From Trichomonas vaginalis G3 (lineage: Eukaryota > Parabasalia > Trichomonadida > Trichomonadidae), in contig NC_067207.1 of the NCBI RefSeq assembly GCF_026262505.1, positions 9,392,082 through 9,456,081 of the forward strand: a DNA stretch of 64,000 nucleotides, given 5' to 3'. Of this stretch, positions 62,451 to 64,000 are shown one piece after another. The position numbers and the translations under genes are program-made. A model generated the notes under the pieces. That model saw nothing but the letters and a program-made list of their open reading frames with translations. It was not told where the DNA came from and did no database searches. The first letter of the stretch is position 1. Each line of letters begins with the position of its first letter.

Positions 62451-63406
62451 AGTAGAGCACTACAGCGAATCAATCGTAATGCCTAGTCTCTCCAGTAACA
62501 AGCTGATCTGCTATATTAACTTTAAAGCCAAATCGATTCACATTGTTGCTGGTAAGTCTGATTGCTTCAGATAGAGAGCATGAATTGCTTCTTTATCATC
62601 TAATCCCCATCCCCCTTGTTCCCGATTGGATGACATGGACAATTCATCTTTCTCTAACGAAACAAAATGACACTTTTTTGGCGGCTTATTGACTCAGAAA
62701 AATTTGAGAGTTAACGAATAATTTTGGCGCCAAAAATAATTTCTCTTAATTTATTAAATTTAATATACGCACATCCATAAGTTATGCTATTTTTTCTATT
62801 TATTTTGTTCTAAAATTCTAAATATTTTTTTTTCATAACATAAAATATGATGTCTAGTCTCATTTACATAACAACATGCCTTAGAATAGGTTTTTTATTC
62901 TTTTTGTCACTTTAAATTAAGAATAAAAAGATAATTTAAATTGAATATTTGCGATTATTCTCACTAATGCTGCTTCCTCTTTTATTAGGTAGACAACAAA
63001 AAGTTAGCCTTGGACTCCCATATCAGATTTTTGATTGGTTGCGTATATAATGAGCTGGGATTGATAGACGAAAACCCAGTGAGAAAATTTTTGACGCCTT
63101 TTCGATAAGTATTCTACCCAAATGATTCTTCAAAAAATTATTTTTCAGATTTTATTCCGTAAAAAAACGTTCCAGAAAACGCCGATAAAATTTCGAATTT
63201 TCCCTAAAAAATTCGGTGCAGGTCGATTTAAGAGATTTTTCAAAAATAATCATATCAGTAGATAGGGTATAATATAGAGGAGCTTTATGAATAACTCAAA
63301 ATCCGGGAAACTCAATATTCAACGAGAAAAACGCTTAACGAATTTCACTTTTGGTGTAAACATCACAAAAAATTGAGAGAGCTTTCTGGTCGGAAGCCTC
63401 CCTTAA

Positions 63407-64000
63407 AAATTTAATATTCCAATCCGTTTTTGTAAAAAATCAATATATTTAATGATGCAATATCAATGAATTTCAATGTCCGAAATCAAGAAGCAGATTT
63501 GAATTTTATGAAAATTGTTAGTGACAAATTAATTTACTTTGAATTTGATATTAGACAATATAGGGCATGCATGTAGTCTTTTTCATAAGTAAAAATATTC
63601 ATAAAATTTTTATATCAATGAGGCATGTAAACTATTGAATTGTTTCAAATCCGTCAATATTTTTTAATCGAATTTCCTGTCGAAAGATTTTGGCTTAACA
63701 TTTGATTTCTGTCAAATCTCTTAGCCTTTGTTAATATCCGAATATTAAAATTCAAAAACAATTTTGGTCGATCAAACGAACCAATAAATTCGCGAATCCA
63801 TGATACTTCAATGCAGAAAACTGCAATTAGGATAAATATGCAATCTCCGCTCATAAAATATGAGTATACATTTTCGAGATGATAATTGAAAGGGGGTCAT
63901 TTTTTACAAATTTTTATGAAAAAATATTTTCCCTATGCTAAATTTATTAATAAAAATATTCAGCTAAATCAAAAATTCATAAAATCAAAGACGTTATACT
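63407..64000. other. Non-coding spacer at window end
   Basis: AT-rich sequence right of the nested transposons. The frame at 63654-63854 has no support. Confidence 0.4.

Larger units (their letters stand above)
52079..63098 (-). mobile_element. Giant Mutator-like element (MULE), 11,020 bp
   Basis: Begins GGCGTCAAAAATTTTCTC and ends with the exact complement. A perfect 9-bp target duplication, TTTTCGATA, flanks it (52070-52078 and 63099-63107), the 8-11 bp size expected of Mutator. The two arms are inverted repeats of about 3.5 kb, each holding a 35-bp and a 19-bp satellite array. The centre (56480-59422, minus strand) carries a MULE-type transposase gene that now lies in three overlapping frames. 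The exact duplication and highly similar arms point to a recent insertion, although the transposase is broken. Confidence 0.92.
59575..63098 (-). repeat. Right terminal inverted arm of the MULE
   Basis: Inverted partner of the left arm. Differs in a replaced block at 62430-62664 and in satellite copy number; otherwise near-identical over long stretches. Contains TTTTGGCGCCAAAAA at 62722-62736. Confidence 0.88.
50791..63402. mobile_element. Outer TTAA-flanked element, split by two later insertions
   Basis: Flanked by TTAA (50787-50790 and 63403-63406). Terminal inverted repeats are GGGTGGCTTCCGACC on the left and the complement of GGTCGGAAGCCTCCC on the right, with one mismatch in 15. Its own sequence is only about 540 bp (50791-51001, a short piece at 52060-52078, and 63099-63402). 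The rest is a second TTAA-flanked element and an 11-kb Mutator-like element. It shares the GGGTGG start and TTAA flanks with the MITE at 15789, but not the internal sequence. piggyBac-like or mariner-like origin cannot be separated from the ends alone. Confidence 0.8.

Overview
The window looks like nuclear DNA of a parabasalid protist, Trichomonas or Tritrichomonas type. It is AT-rich and its genes are intronless with very short spacers. It carries Polinton (Maverick) and Mutator-like DNA and a cluster of trichomonad-style surface glycoprotein genes. The assignment is an inference: no rRNA or other species marker is present.

Layout. 1-3.5 kb is one end of a Polinton: a packaging ATPase on the minus strand facing a block of tightly packed virion-type genes. 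Next come a 47-bp minisatellite (3614-4632, ending at 5907) and two copies of a long inverted-repeat element (4633-5880; 6378-7253, truncated). 7.8-17.5 kb is a host gene block: a MED12-like Mediator subunit, a small secreted candidate, a three-repeat SANT/Myb protein, a UBL-UBA protein with an in-frame TGA, a TTAA-flanked MITE, tRNA-Arg(ACG) and an unknown gene. 17.8-33.4 kb, all on the minus strand, is a tandem family of four membrane-anchored furin/kexin-fold proteins whose catalytic triad is replaced in every copy. One copy has an in-frame TGA, and a broken gene of another kind and a third inverted-repeat element lie among them. 34.1-49.9 kb is a second host block: a C2 protein divergent from a PAC4-like proteasome chaperone, a CDC25 phosphatase, the fourth inverted-repeat element, an E2F-like two-winged-helix gene with two in-frame stops, a degenerate small GTPase, a start-less surface-protein remnant, a helical-repeat protein, an STPGR protein, a coiled-coil protein and an ecto-NTPDase. 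50.8-63.4 kb is a nest of transposons: an outer TTAA-flanked element holds a second TTAA-flanked element and an 11,020-bp Mutator-like element. The latter has 3.5-kb terminal inverted repeats carrying two satellite families, a perfect 9-bp target duplication and a decayed transposase.

Strongest points for follow-up: (i) the pseudo-furin cluster, in which Asp, His and Ser are changed to Gly, Glu and Asn in the three copies read closely, and the oxyanion Asn to Asp; (ii) four in-frame stops in three otherwise open genes, each one C-to-T change from a sense codon; (iii) the inverted-repeat family, with clean 4-bp duplications, whose central loop occurs in both orientations; (iv) the giant MULE with long satellite-bearing arms, E2F-like palindromes and a swapped block of about 240 bp. 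All homology calls were made by eye from translated sequence.
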